A stretch of 64,000 bases of DNA from Peptoniphilus harei (GCF_900454685.1 NZ_UATM01000032.1:1178001-1242000), one strand, 5' to 3'; shown: positions 46,632 through 55,945, counted from the stretch's first letter. The notes: a model not told the origin generated them from the letters alone. Numbers and translations are program-made.

Positions 46632-47297
46632 ATGGAAGAATTAGTTTTTAAATTTTTAGATAAAAAATATATTGATGACATTTATGAATTGACAAGTGAA
46701 GTTTATGAAGGTATTGAAAATAAAGAAATTTTCTCTCATGACTCCAAGGAAGATTTAGAGGCCCTAATAGATGGGGGAGGATCCTTTGTTGGAGTTTTTG
46801 ATGGGGATAAGCTTGTGGCTTATAGGAGTATCAAGGTGCCAAGTGAGGAAGATAATCTTGCTCATGATGTTGACTTTTATATAAATCCAGAGTCAGTAAT
46901 AGTTAATGACACAGTTGTTGTCCTAAAAGATTATAGGGGAAGAAATCTTCAAAATTTAACTAGAGAAAAACTTGAAGAAAGATATAAGGACTCAAAATTT
47001 ACAAATAAGATGTCTACAATTTCTCCAAAGAATTACAGGTCTTACAAGAATACTCTAGATTCTGGTTATATGCTTGTATCTTTAAAGAAAAAATATCCTG
47101 ATGAGTTTTCAGAAGAAGGCTATGACAGATTTATTTTATTGAAATCTGATGATTTAGAAATAAACATGACTGGAAAGGAAAGGACAATTCACTCAAGTGA
47201 GACTGATAAACTTAGAAAAGCCTTTGAAGAAAATTATTTTGGCCTTTCTGTTGATGAAGAAGGTTATATTCAATTTAAGGAAGTAGAAATTTTATAA
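46632..47297 (+). CDS. GNAT-like acetyltransferase family protein
   Basis: A 221-residue protein with an acyl-CoA-binding-like motif 'VVVLKDYRGRNLQNLTREKLEE' (R-G-R-N resembling the Q/R-x-x-G-x-G/A loop) after a beta-rich half. Substrate unknown; it might modify a small molecule. The ATG at 46632 is six bases after GAGG; an upstream ATG lies before that site. Monocistronic. Confidence 0.65.
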   Translation: MEELVFKFLDKKYIDDIYELTSEVYEGIENKEIFSHDSKEDLEALIDGGGSFVGVFDGDKLVAYRSIKVPSEEDNLAHDVDFYINPESVIVNDTVVVLKDYRGRNLQNLTREKLEERYKDSKFTNKMSTISPKNYRSYKNTLDSGYMLVSLKKKYPDEFSEEGYDRFILLKSDDLEINMTGKERTIHSSETDKLRKAFEENYFGLSVDEEGYIQFKEVEIL

Positions 47298-47310
47298 ATA
47301 TTAGAAGTTA

Positions 47311-47336
47311 AGCCAGATTAAAATCTGGTTTTTTTC
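47311..47336 (+). terminator. Terminator of the GNAT-like gene
   Basis: CCAGAT (47313-47318) pairs with ATCTGG (47323-47328), followed by seven T. Confidence 0.8.
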
Positions 47337-47351
47337 TTATAAAAATTTGCA

Positions 47352-47385
47352 AAATAAAAAACCGAGCTAAACTCGGTTTTTTTTA
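47352..47385. terminator. Bidirectional terminator, mainly for the zinc-ribbon gene
   Basis: ACCGAG (47361-47366) pairs with CTCGGT (47372-47377). A runs and T runs flank both sides, so it works on either strand. Its right tail overlaps the stop codon of the minus-strand gene. Confidence 0.8.
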
Positions 47386-49077
47386 AAAAAGTGTTACAAA
47401 TATAAAATTAATAATGAACCAAACCATTTTGAATAATAATTCAAGTAAAGTGAAGGATATTGCATACCATCCAATGAAATTTATCTTGGATCTGGCAATG
47501 AAGTTCTCTTTATAAAGATTTAGTACTATTAAAAGTGAAAGTCCAATTAATATAAAAGTTGCAAGAGGCATAGGAGTCAAGGCTTGTAAGATATTATATT
47601 TAAAGAATCCACCAAAGGGTGAAATAATAAATCCAACAAACAATACAACTTTACAAATTATCCAGTTAATTAGAGCAAATTTTTTAACTTCTGGATAAGA
47701 TGTGTCAATGTCATCCCGTTCTGTTGCAATACTTAAAGGAAGATAAAATTCCAAGTAGTCAAAGGCTATTTTAAGAACAAGAAATAGGAGCAAGACAAAT
47801 CTAAAAGATCCACTCCCAAGAATTAGCATTATTGCATTTAATAATACTCCTATACCAATAACTATCTTACTTTCTTTTGAACCAAAGGAGCCTATATAAT
47901 CAGATAATTTATTAGTTACCTTATCTAAAGAGAGTAAGACTTTGTCAATTCCCTTATTAGAAGTTTTTGAAATTTTTGATTCAACCTTGTTAACCTTATT
48001 TGATAAATTATTTTCTAAGGATTTTTCGAAATCAGAAGAAACTTTTTCAACATCTTTAACAGGTTTTTCACCCTTGTCCTTAAAAGTAAAGAGTTCTTTG
48101 AAATTTACTTTCTTTTTATCTTCATCTTTTACCTTAGAAACTTTATTATCAGTCTTATCTTTTTTTATACTTTCTTCCTGCTTTGTGCCTGAAGTAGTTT
48201 TTGTATTTTCTTTAGTAGACTTAGCTTTTTTATTATTAGATTCTTCAAGAGCATTTTCAATGTCAATCTTAGGTGTGCTAAGTGTATTTTCAAAAGATTT
48301 ATCAGTATCTTGAACAGATTGACTTATTTCTAAGTTTCTAGTATCTTCTTTTTTCTTGGTATCATCTTTTAAGTCACCAAAAATAGAATATTCATCATCG
48401 TCTTCTGTGATAAAATTATTCCACTTTTCTTTTAGAGAAAACTTTTTGGAAGATTTTTCTTTAATATCTTTATCAGACTTATCTAAAGAAAAATTAGATT
48501 GGTCAGGCATAGAGGAAGAAGTCTTATGTGAAGATTTATTTTTTTCTTCATCGAAGTTTGATTTTTTTAATTCTTCTTGAACTCTACGAATTAATTCTTT
48601 CTGACTCATTTTATTAGCTGAGTCAGAATCTTTGAAGTCATCCAAGATATTTTCATCAAAGTTTTCTTTATCAAGATTTTTTGACTTAGCTGGTTTTTCT
48701 ATTTCTATATTTTCAAGGGTATTAATTAAATTTTTATCTGAAGTTTTTTTGGATTTATCAGTAGATTTCTTTTCCTTTTTAGGTGTTTTAGTTTTAATAT
48801 TATTATTTTCATAATCTTTTATATTTTTAGAAATCTTCCTATCAACTTCAGCAATAATATTTTTTAGTTCATCAGTAGTGTCAATTGCATCTAAAGATCT
48901 GGGATCAAAAACTCTTGTATTTTGACTAATTTTTTCCACTCTATTTGTGTCTTCAAAGCTTTTTTTAACATCATTGTCACTTGTAATATTTATTTTGACG
49001 TTTTTTAATTTATGACCACATGAATTACAAAAGTTGTCATCTTTAGAAACTGGATTTCCGCATTTTGGACAAAACAA
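47383..49077 (-). CDS. Zinc-ribbon protein with long charged linker and C-terminal membrane domain
   Basis: A 564-residue protein I cannot assign to a named family. Residues 1-25 form a zinc ribbon ('MFCPKCG...NFCNSCGHKL'). About 350 residues of Lys/Asp/Ser-rich, low-complexity sequence follow, then a C-terminal region with about five membrane segments ('FVLLLFLVLKIAFDYLEFYLPL', 'IICKVVLFVGFIISPFGGFF', 'FILIGLSLLIVLNL'). TTG at 49077 is preferred: it is seven bases after AAGG, while the ATG 18 bases upstream has no site. Monocistronic; a membrane sensor or scaffold role is only a guess. Confidence 0.8.
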   Translation of the reverse strand: MFCPKCGNPVSKDDNFCNSCGHKLKNVKINITSDNDVKKSFEDTNRVEKISQNTRVFDPRSLDAIDTTDELKNIIAEVDRKISKNIKDYENNNIKTKTPKKEKKSTDKSKKTSDKNLINTLENIEIEKPAKSKNLDKENFDENILDDFKDSDSANKMSQKELIRRVQEELKKSNFDEEKNKSSHKTSSSMPDQSNFSLDKSDKDIKEKSSKKFSLKEKWNNFITEDDDEYSIFGDLKDDTKKKEDTRNLEISQSVQDTDKSFENTLSTPKIDIENALEESNNKKAKSTKENTKTTSGTKQEESIKKDKTDNKVSKVKDEDKKKVNFKELFTFKDKGEKPVKDVEKVSSDFEKSLENNLSNKVNKVESKISKTSNKGIDKVLLSLDKVTNKLSDYIGSFGSKESKIVIGIGVLLNAIMLILGSGSFRFVLLLFLVLKIAFDYLEFYLPLSIATERDDIDTSYPEVKKFALINWIICKVVLFVGFIISPFGGFFKYNILQALTPMPLATFILIGLSLLIVLNLYKENFIARSKINFIGWYAISFTLLELLFKMVWFIINFIFVTLF

Positions 49078-49200
49078 TGTAACACCTTCTTTCATTAAAT
49101 TCTATAAATGTAATTATAACACATTTTTTTACCTAGATTAATTTTTTGTATATTAAAGTTTGAATAATATTTACCAAAAAGAAATTTATTAATTTTATGT

Positions 49201-49228
49201 AAAAAAAGAAGCCCCTAAAGGCTTCTTT
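49201..49228 (-). terminator. Terminator of the small lipoprotein gene
   Basis: AAAGAAGCC pairs with GGCTTCTTT around loop CCTAAA; the A run at 49201-49207 gives T residues on the minus strand. Confidence 0.8.
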
Positions 49229-49243
49229 ATAAGATAAGCTAAA

Positions 49244-49525
49244 TTATTTTGCTTGTTCTTGAGTAGCTGCTTCGTTAGTAGTAGCTTCTTCTGCTTGAGC
49301 GTTGATTTCTTCTTTAGCTTGTTCTTCTTCAGCTTTTACGTTAGCTTCTGCTTCTTTAGCGTTAGCTTCAACTTTTGCTTTGTTAGCTTCAGCTTGTTCT
49401 TCTACTGCGTTGTTTTTAGCGTTTGCAGCTTCGTTAGCTTTTTTGTCAGCGCCTTGGCATGCTACCATACCTAGCATTAATACTGAGATCATTCCAACGC
49501 TTGCTAATTTCTTTAAATTTTTCAT
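49244..49525 (-). CDS. Small Ala/Glu/Lys-rich lipoprotein
   Basis: A 93-residue putative lipoprotein. Signal peptide 'LASVGMISVLMLGMVAC' ends in a lipobox with Cys near residue 22. The mature part is almost only Ala, Glu, Lys, Asn and Gln ('EANKAKVEANAKEAEANVKA'), strongly helical, with a Thr/Gln-rich end. It resembles helical surface or Lpp-like spacer proteins in composition only. AGGAGG precedes the ATG. The region upstream (49526-49715) has no other gene. Confidence 0.8.
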   Translation of the reverse strand: MKNLKKLASVGMISVLMLGMVACQGADKKANEAANAKNNAVEEQAEANKAKVEANAKEAEANVKAEEEQAKEEINAQAEEATTNEAATQEQAK

Positions 49526-49715
49526 TTTAATAAATCCTCCTAAATTGAAACATATTGTTTCTTTGATTTGTCTATATCTTATACTCGCCATGTGAAAATT
49601 ATGTGAAGATGATGTTAAATCTTTTGGAAGAGATTTCAAAGAAATTATTCACAAATAGATTAGAAAACAATTTAATATAAAGATTTTTCATGTATAATTA
49701 TTAGCAGGTGAGAGA

Positions 49716-51446
49716 ATGTATAAAGCTTTATATAGAAAATACAGGTCAAAGACCTTTGATGAGCTTTACGGCCAAGAGGCTGTAGTAGCTTCATTAAAAA
49801 ATCAAGTAAAAAACAATGAAATAAGTCATGCCTATATATTTCAAGGTACTAGGGGAACAGGAAAGACATCTGCTGCCAAAATTTTATCAAGAGCAGTTAA
49901 TTGCCTTCACCCTGTCGATGGGAACCCTTGTAATGAATGTGAGAATTGCAAGAGAATTTTAAATGAATCTGTCTTAGATGTTGTTGAGATGGATGCTGCC
50001 AGCAATAATGGTGTAGATGATATTAGAGACTTAAAGGACAAGGTAATTTACCCTCCTCAAGCTCTTAAATATAAGGTCTATATTATTGACGAGGTTCACA
50101 TGCTATCAAAGGGGGCCTTTAATGCCTTACTTAAAATTTTAGAAGAGCCACCAAGACATCTTATTTTTATTTTAGCAACAACAGAAATAGAAAAAATTCC
50201 TGCAACTATTTTATCAAGGTCTCAAAAATTTAATTTTAAGAGAATATCTGTTGAGGATATTGAAAGTAATTTAAAGAGAATAACTGAGCTTGAAGGGAAA
50301 TCTTGTGATGAAGAAGTCTTTACCCTAATTGCAAAAACAGCTGACGGAGCAATGAGAGATGCTCTATCAGTTTTGGATCAGCTTCTCACAAAAAATGAAG
50401 ACCACATTAAACTTGAAGATGCCATGGAGGTTCTTGGGATATCATCTTCAGAATTATTATTTTCTCTATCGAAAGCAATGATTGAAAAAAATATAAACGG
50501 GTCACTCCATGCTATTGATGAAATCTATAGAGAAGGTATTGACTTCAATACACTTTCTTCACAAATCTTAAATCATTTTAGAGATATATTATTGGTAAAA
50601 ACCTTAAAGGATCCAAGAAAAATTGTTTACACTACTTACTTAAAGGAATTTCAAAATCTGGCAGGAAGTGTTGAGCTAGAAGACCTTCTAAATATAATAG
50701 AAATATTAAAAGAGCTTTCTTTTGAAATTAAGTATGCTGACAACAAGAGAGTTGTCTTCGAGATGAATGCAATTAAGATTTGCAAAAGGTCTAATAAAGA
50801 TGATTTAGAAGGAAGAATTAAATCCTTAGAGGACAAGATTAATAATTTGGGAAGGGATATTCCATCTAATTCTAATTCCAATATTTCATCAAATAATATT
50901 GAAGACAATTTCAATAACTATGAAGATAATTATTATGATTATAATCCAGGAGATTTTTATAAGGCAGATGTGGCTCCTAATAAAGAAAAAACCAGCAAGT
51001 CTTTTGTGGAAAATAATAGAGAAAACATCAATGGTGATGAAAGCTCTAGAATTGAAAAATCAAAGCAATCTGCTATAATTGAAAATGATAATACTAAAAA
51101 TCTTGAGGAAAAAAAGGATAAGACCAATAATATTACAATTGATAGGATAAAATCAGATTGGGATAAGATAATAAATGAACTTATCTCAAGAGGTTTTAAG
51201 GGCTTTGCAGGTTTTGTAGGACATGCAAGACCAGTTAGTTTAAATGGTAATACATTGGAAATAGTATTTGAAGAAAAGGATAGCTTATTTTACGAATACT
51301 GCATGATGCAGGAAAATAAGAAGGTTTTGCCTGACCTACTAAATAATGTTTATAATACAAATATTGACGTTAGGATGAAGTTAAAAAAAGGTGGAGTAGA
51401 TAAGCTAGAAGAGATTTTTGGAAAAGATAATATAGAAGAAATTTAG
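49716..51446 (+). CDS. dnaX: DNA polymerase III subunit gamma/tau
   Basis: Clamp-loader motor subunit, 576 residues. The N-terminal AAA+ domain has Walker A 'GTRGTGKT' at 44-51, zinc cysteines 'CLHPVDGNPCNECENC', and 'DEVHMLSKGAFNALLKILEEPP'. A variable Asn/Asp-rich linker (about 380-470) precedes the C-terminal domain. No frameshift site for a short gamma form was searched in depth. First gene of dnaX-ybaB-recR, a conserved trio. Confidence 0.96.
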   Translation: MYKALYRKYRSKTFDELYGQEAVVASLKNQVKNNEISHAYIFQGTRGTGKTSAAKILSRAVNCLHPVDGNPCNECENCKRILNESVLDVVEMDAASNNGVDDIRDLKDKVIYPPQALKYKVYIIDEVHMLSKGAFNALLKILEEPPRHLIFILATTEIEKIPATILSRSQKFNFKRISVEDIESNLKRITELEGKSCDEEVFTLIAKTADGAMRDALSVLDQLLTKNEDHIKLEDAMEVLGISSSELLFSLSKAMIEKNINGSLHAIDEIYREGIDFNTLSSQILNHFRDILLVKTLKDPRKIVYTTYLKEFQNLAGSVELEDLLNIIEILKELSFEIKYADNKRVVFEMNAIKICKRSNKDDLEGRIKSLEDKINNLGRDIPSNSNSNISSNNIEDNFNNYEDNYYDYNPGDFYKADVAPNKEKTSKSFVENNRENINGDESSRIEKSKQSAIIENDNTKNLEEKKDKTNNITIDRIKSDWDKIINELISRGFKGFAGFVGHARPVSLNGNTLEIVFEEKDSLFYEYCMMQENKKVLPDLLNNVYNTNIDVRMKLKKGGVDKLEEIFGKDNIEEI

Positions 51447-51454
51447 GAGGAAAT

Positions 51455-51796
51455 ATGGCTAGAGGTGGATTTAATGGCTTCCCTGGTGGAGGCGGAAGAA
51501 ATAATATGATGAAGCAAATCGAAAAGCTTCAAAAGCAAATGGAAGAAATGCAAGAAAACTTAGCAAACGAAGAAATTTCTGCTACAGCTGGTGGCGGTGC
51601 AGTTCGTGCTACTGTAAATGGCAACAAAGAACTTATTTCTATTGACCTAGATAAGGATGCAGTTGATCCTGATGATGTTGAAATGCTTGAAGATTTAATT
51701 GTTGCTGCAGTTAATGAGGCACTTAGAAATGCTGAAAGCAAGATGAGTTCTCAAATGGGTAAATTCACAGGCGGACTAAACATTCCGGGGCTATAA
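51455..51796 (+). CDS. YbaB/EbfC family nucleoid-associated protein
   Basis: A 113-residue DNA-binding protein opening with a Gly-rich tail ('GGFNGFPGGGGRNN') and an alpha-helix 'QIEKLQKQMEEMQENL'. The family sequence 'GGGAVRATVNGNKELISIDLD' is intact. It follows dnaX by 8 bases with AGGAGG and precedes recR. The family binds DNA as a dimer; its exact role is unknown. Confidence 0.95.
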   Translation: MARGGFNGFPGGGGRNNMMKQIEKLQKQMEEMQENLANEEISATAGGGAVRATVNGNKELISIDLDKDAVDPDDVEMLEDLIVAAVNEALRNAESKMSSQMGKFTGGLNIPGL

Positions 51797-51797
51797 T

Positions 51798-52400
51798 ATG
51801 GCTAAGGAAATAGGACCTATTGAAGATTTAATAAAGAGATTAAATCGTCTACCAGGAATTGGGTCAAAGACTGCTCAAAGATTAGCCTATTATATAATTG
51901 GTCTTGAAGAAAGAGAAGTTAGGGACCTAGCAGAAGCTCTAGTCTCTGCAAAAAATAACACTGTTGAGTGTTCCATTTGCATGAACTATGCAGACAGTGA
52001 CCCTTGTGAAATCTGTTCCAACAAAAGTAGGGACGATTCAATAATTTGTGTTGTTGAAAGTCCAAAAGATGTTGATGCAATGGAGAGGTCTCTTAGTTTC
52101 CGTGGCAAATACCATGTTCTTCATGGAGTGATTTCGCCTTTAAAGGGAAAAACTCCTGAAGATGTTACAATTAAGGAACTAATTAATAGGATAGAAGAAG
52201 GGGAAATAAAAGAAGTAATCGTTGCTACAAACCCAACTGTAGATGGGGATGCCACAGCTAGGTATATTAAAAATATCTTAGAAGATTACGATATAATTGT
52301 TTCAAGAATTGGATATGGTCTACCAGTTGGTGGAGATCTTGAGTATTATGATGAGATTACAATTCAGACAGCAATGGAAAATAGAAGAAGACTAGATTAA
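51798..52400 (+). CDS. recR: Recombination mediator RecR
   Basis: RecR, 200 residues, acts with RecO and RecF in loading RecA. N-terminal helix-hairpin-helix 'LNRLPGIGSKTAQRLAYY', zinc finger 'CSICMNYADSDPCEIC' and Toprim domain ('ICVVESPKDVDAMERS', 'EVIVATNPTVDGDATARYI') are intact. Last gene of the trio, closed by a terminator. Confidence 0.97.
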   Translation: MAKEIGPIEDLIKRLNRLPGIGSKTAQRLAYYIIGLEEREVRDLAEALVSAKNNTVECSICMNYADSDPCEICSNKSRDDSIICVVESPKDVDAMERSLSFRGKYHVLHGVISPLKGKTPEDVTIKELINRIEEGEIKEVIVATNPTVDGDATARYIKNILEDYDIIVSRIGYGLPVGGDLEYYDEITIQTAMENRRRLD

Positions 52401-52401
52401 T

Positions 52402-52427
52402 TTTGGGACTTGGTCCCAAATTTTTTC
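52402..52427 (+). terminator. Terminator after recR
   Basis: TTTGGGAC (52402-52409) pairs with GTCCCAAA (52413-52420), loop TTG, then T6. Confidence 0.88.
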
Positions 52428-52455
52428 TTTATTCACCTTTAAGAGGGGGAAAATT

Positions 52456-54360
52456 TTGTCAAATAAGAATAATGATTTTAAAAAATATATTCCCACAATA
52501 ATTTATGTAATTTTGGCTATTTTAATTTTTTATACAGTAGCCATTGTACTTTTGCCAAGGTTAAATAAGGATTCAGAAATAAAAGAAACAGATTATGTGT
52601 CCTTTGTAAATATGGTAAATGGGAATCAAGTAAAGAAAGCAGAGGTAAGAGATAGGACAATTGCCTTTGAAGTTGAAAAAGATGGGAAGAAAATTAAATA
52701 TGAAACTAACAGGATGTATGATCCCAATCTAGTTGATAGGCTAGTAAATAAAAATGTTAAGTCTGCCCAAGTATACAAGCCTGAAATGAATCCAGTTGTG
52801 TCCTTCATAATTTCAACTGTAGCAACTTTTGCAATATTTATTGCCTTTTGGCTTTTCCTTTCAAAATTTATATTTAAGAAAATGGGCGATGTTGGCCCAA
52901 TGAATTTTGGAAAGAGTGGAGCAAAAATTTATGTTGAATCAACTGATGGTATAAAATTTGACAATGTTGCAGGCCAAGATGAGGCCAAAGAAGCTTTATC
53001 AGAGCTTGTTGACTTTTTACACAATCCAAAAAAATATACAGAAATTGGTGCAAAACTTCCAAAGGGAGCTCTACTTGTAGGTCCTCCGGGAACTGGTAAG
53101 ACACTTTTGGCCAAGGCAGTTGCCAGCGAAGCTGAAGTTCCTTTCTTCTCAATATCTGGATCAGCCTTTGTGGAAATGTTTGTTGGTCTTGGAGCTGCTA
53201 AGGTAAGAGATTTATTTAAACAAGCAGTGGAAAAGGCACCATGTATAATTTTCATAGATGAGATTGACACTATTGGCAAGAAGAGAGATGGTTCTGGCTT
53301 CTCTGGAAATGATGAAAGAGAACAAACTTTAAATCAACTTCTTTCCGAAATGGATGGCTTTGATGCAAAGGCCGGAGTTGTAATTTTAGCGGCAACTAAT
53401 AGACCAGATTCTCTAGATCCTGCTCTTTTGAGGCCAGGTAGATTCGATAGGAGGATACCTGTTGAATTGCCAGACCTAAAAGGAAGGGTGGAAATCTTAA
53501 AAGTTCACGTAAAAGACATTAAGAAAGAAGATAACATTGACTATGAAAAAATTGGAAGGGCAACTGCTGGGGCAAGTGGGGCTGATCTTGCCAACATGGT
53601 AAATGAAGGAGCTCTTCGTGCAGTGCGTGAAGGTAGAGATAAGATGAGCGAAAGAGATTTAGAAGAATCAGTGGAAGTTGTTCTAGCTGGATATGAAAAG
53701 AAAAACGCCGTTATATCCCCACGTGAAAAAAGAATTATTGCCTATCATGAAGTAGGACACGCTCTAGTTGCAGCTAAGCAAAAGGACTCAGCACCAGTTC
53801 ACAAGATTACAATTATTCCTAGAACTTCAGGGGCTCTAGGTTATACAATGCAAGTTGATGAAGAGGAAAAATTCCTAATGACTAAGGAAGATGCAATTAA
53901 TAACATTGTAACTCTAACTGGAGGAAGATCTGCTGAAGAATTAATTTTTAATATTAGGACAAGTGGTGCTTCTAATGATATTGAGAAGGCAACAAAAATA
54001 GCTAAGGCAATGGTAACAAGATTTGGAATGACAGATGAATTTGGTTTTGTTGCCCTTGAGTCTATGTCAAATGCCTATCTTGGAGGAGATACTTCTCTTC
54101 AATGTTCTCCACAAACTCAATATGAAATTGATGCAGCAGTTCAAAAAATTATTGATGATGCACATGATGAAGCTAGAAAAATTTTAAGAGATAACATTAA
54201 GGCCCTTCATGCAATTTCAGAATATTTACTTCGTCAAGAAACAATATCTGGTGAAGAGTTTATGGATATTTTGAAAAGATATGAAAAAGAGGAAACACTT
54301 TCACAAAAAAATATTGAGGATGAAAGCGAAAAAAATATTAGTGACTCTTCTCTAAATTAA
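52456..54360 (+). CDS. ftsH: ATP-dependent zinc metalloprotease FtsH
   Basis: Membrane AAA+ protease, 634 residues. Two membrane segments near residues 10-32 and 115-140 flank an external domain. Walker A 'GPPGTGKTLLAKAVA' is near residue 210, the SRH contains 'ATNRPDSLDPALLRPGRFDRR', and the protease site 'YHEVGHALV' is near 430. TTG start after AGAGGGGG. It degrades damaged membrane and regulatory proteins. Monocistronic. Confidence 0.97.
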   Translation: MSNKNNDFKKYIPTIIYVILAILIFYTVAIVLLPRLNKDSEIKETDYVSFVNMVNGNQVKKAEVRDRTIAFEVEKDGKKIKYETNRMYDPNLVDRLVNKNVKSAQVYKPEMNPVVSFIISTVATFAIFIAFWLFLSKFIFKKMGDVGPMNFGKSGAKIYVESTDGIKFDNVAGQDEAKEALSELVDFLHNPKKYTEIGAKLPKGALLVGPPGTGKTLLAKAVASEAEVPFFSISGSAFVEMFVGLGAAKVRDLFKQAVEKAPCIIFIDEIDTIGKKRDGSGFSGNDEREQTLNQLLSEMDGFDAKAGVVILAATNRPDSLDPALLRPGRFDRRIPVELPDLKGRVEILKVHVKDIKKEDNIDYEKIGRATAGASGADLANMVNEGALRAVREGRDKMSERDLEESVEVVLAGYEKKNAVISPREKRIIAYHEVGHALVAAKQKDSAPVHKITIIPRTSGALGYTMQVDEEEKFLMTKEDAINNIVTLTGGRSAEELIFNIRTSGASNDIEKATKIAKAMVTRFGMTDEFGFVALESMSNAYLGGDTSLQCSPQTQYEIDAAVQKIIDDAHDEARKILRDNIKALHAISEYLLRQETISGEEFMDILKRYEKEETLSQKNIEDESEKNISDSSLN

Positions 54361-54417
54361 GGCTCAAATTACAAGTTTAAGATATATATTTATAAAAAAA
54401 TAAATAATATTTATGGG

Positions 54418-54454
54418 AAAAAGATTTTTCTATTTTTAGAAAAGTCTTTTTTTT
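54418..54454 (+). terminator. Terminator after ftsH
   Basis: A 15-base stem (AAAAAGAT... with ...GTCTTTTT, one T-G pair) followed by eight T. Its T run overlaps the -35 of the next promoter. Confidence 0.75.
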
Positions 54455-54480
54455 GATGTCAATTTAGATTAAAATAAACT
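54453..54480 (+). promoter_or_regulatory. Promoter of the Na+/H+ antiporter gene
   Basis: TTGATG (54453-54458), 16-base spacer, TAAACT (54475-54480). Confidence 0.55.
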
Positions 54481-54515
54481 TAAGCGAGGTAATAAAAAAC
54501 TAGAAGGGAGAAAAT

Positions 54516-55814
54516 ATGATATTTACAAATGCAGTTGTGCTGTCAGTAATTATTTTGGCAGCCTTATGTTTAGCAAAAATTCCAGTATTTTTTGCTTTAA
54601 TGATTTCAGCAATATCTGCAGGACTTATTTCAGGTATGGGAATTGCTGAAACTATGAACACCTTAATAGGTGGAATGGGAGGTAACGCTGAAACAGCCTT
54701 AAGTTATATACTATTAGGTTCTTTAGCTTACTGTATGGAAGAAACTGGTGCAGCAGGAATAATGGCTAAGAAGATTGGATCTCTAGTTAAGGGAAACAAA
54801 ATCTTACTTTGTGGAATAATAATAGTAATAGCTATAATGGCTGAAACTGTTATACCAATCCACATTGCTTTTATTCCAATATTAATACCACCACTTCTTG
54901 CAGTTACAAATAAGATGAAAATGAACAGAAAAATGCTTTCTGTTTCCTTTGGATTTGGCTTGAAGGCACCTTACATTGCCTTACCACTTGGATATGGTGC
55001 GATTTTCCATGGATTAATTATTGATTCTTTTGGAAGGTCTGGACTTAATATTACAGATAAGGATGTAACAGGAACTAACTGGATTGTTGCAGCAATTATG
55101 TTCTTAGGTCTTTGTGCAGGATTAATTTTCTTTATGAAAGACAAGGAATATGAAACAAAGGATGTAGAGGGAGAAATAGTTGAAGTTCCAGATAAACTTG
55201 AAAAGAAGCACATTTTAGTCCTTCTTTCAGGAGTCATTACTGTTGTAGTTCAATTATTAACAGAATCACTTCCTCTTGGAGCCTTAGTTGGACTTATCTT
55301 TGTTGTAGCCACAAGGGTAATCAAATGGTCTGATATGCAAAAGATGCTTGACGGTGGTATTAACATGATGGGCTTTATTGCCTTTGTAATGTTAATTGCA
55401 GCAGGTTATGCAAATGTAGTTATTAAATCTGGAGCTATTGATGACTTAGTACAAGTTGCTCAAAACCTACTAGGTGGTTCAAGACTTGTAGCTTCTTATG
55501 TAATGATTTTACTTGGACTAATGATAACTCTTGGAATAGGAACTTCTTTTGGTACAGTTCCAATTATTTCTGCAATCTATGTTCCAATTGCCATGAGTTT
55601 AGGTTACTCAGTGCGAGCAACTATTCTACTTGTTACAATTGCAGCTGCTTGTGGTGATGCAGGATCTCCAGCATCAGATACAACACTAGGACCAACATCT
55701 GGCCTATCTGTTGACGGTCAACACGAGCATATAAAGGATACATGTATACCACAAATGTTATGTTTTGGTTTACCATTAATTATTCTAGGTGGATTTGTAA
55801 CAACATTGCTATAA
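54516..55814 (+). CDS. Na+/H+ antiporter family protein
   Basis: A 432-residue polytopic membrane protein of the NhaC-like antiporter/ion transporter superfamily. About eleven hydrophobic segments. The C-terminal signature 'AAACGDAGSPASDTTLGPTSGLSVDGQHEHIKDTC' region is characteristic (short stretch 'GDAGSPASDTTLGPT'). Could also exchange organic ions. The ATG follows AAGGGAG. Downstream, an IS200 element separates it from the strong hairpin at 56561. Confidence 0.85.
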   Translation: MIFTNAVVLSVIILAALCLAKIPVFFALMISAISAGLISGMGIAETMNTLIGGMGGNAETALSYILLGSLAYCMEETGAAGIMAKKIGSLVKGNKILLCGIIIVIAIMAETVIPIHIAFIPILIPPLLAVTNKMKMNRKMLSVSFGFGLKAPYIALPLGYGAIFHGLIIDSFGRSGLNITDKDVTGTNWIVAAIMFLGLCAGLIFFMKDKEYETKDVEGEIVEVPDKLEKKHILVLLSGVITVVVQLLTESLPLGALVGLIFVVATRVIKWSDMQKMLDGGINMMGFIAFVMLIAAGYANVVIKSGAIDDLVQVAQNLLGGSRLVASYVMILLGLMITLGIGTSFGTVPIISAIYVPIAMSLGYSVRATILLVTIAAACGDAGSPASDTTLGPTSGLSVDGQHEHIKDTCIPQMLCFGLPLIILGGFVTTLL

Positions 55815-55828
55815 AAATATGAAATCAT

Positions 55829-55857
55829 AACCACCGGCTAAGCCGGTGGTTTGTTTT
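55829..55857. terminator. Right-end hairpin of IS200, doubling as antiporter terminator
   Basis: Ten-base stem AACCACCGGC with GCCGGTGGTT over a TAA loop, then TTGTTTT on the plus strand. It is both the IS end recognised by TnpA and a likely terminator for the antiporter. Confidence 0.7.
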
Positions 55858-55945
55858 GCCCCTATAAGGGGCTGTTACCGGCAGCATTCCATGCTTCGAG
55901 CTTTCTTTCTCGTGCACCAATTTTCACAGCTGGTGCTAAAGCACC
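55855..55945 (-). ncRNA. Structured, tnpB-tail-like segment downstream of tnpA
   Basis: Between the tnpA stop and the IS end, the minus strand contains stems GCCCC-TTATA-GGGGC (55858-55872) and GGTGC-TTTA-GCACC (55931-55945). One frame, continuous with tnpA's own stop, reads 27 sense codons including 'ARERKLEAWNAAGNSPL' before TAG at 55862-55864. In IS605 elements the tnpB 3' end and the overlapping omega RNA occupy such a position. It may be a relic of them; unproven. Confidence 0.3.

Noticed and set aside
49526..49715. SRP RNA (ffs), which precedes dnaX in some Firmicutes
   Set aside because: The conserved GGAA/GNAR core of SRP RNA is not found in this gap.
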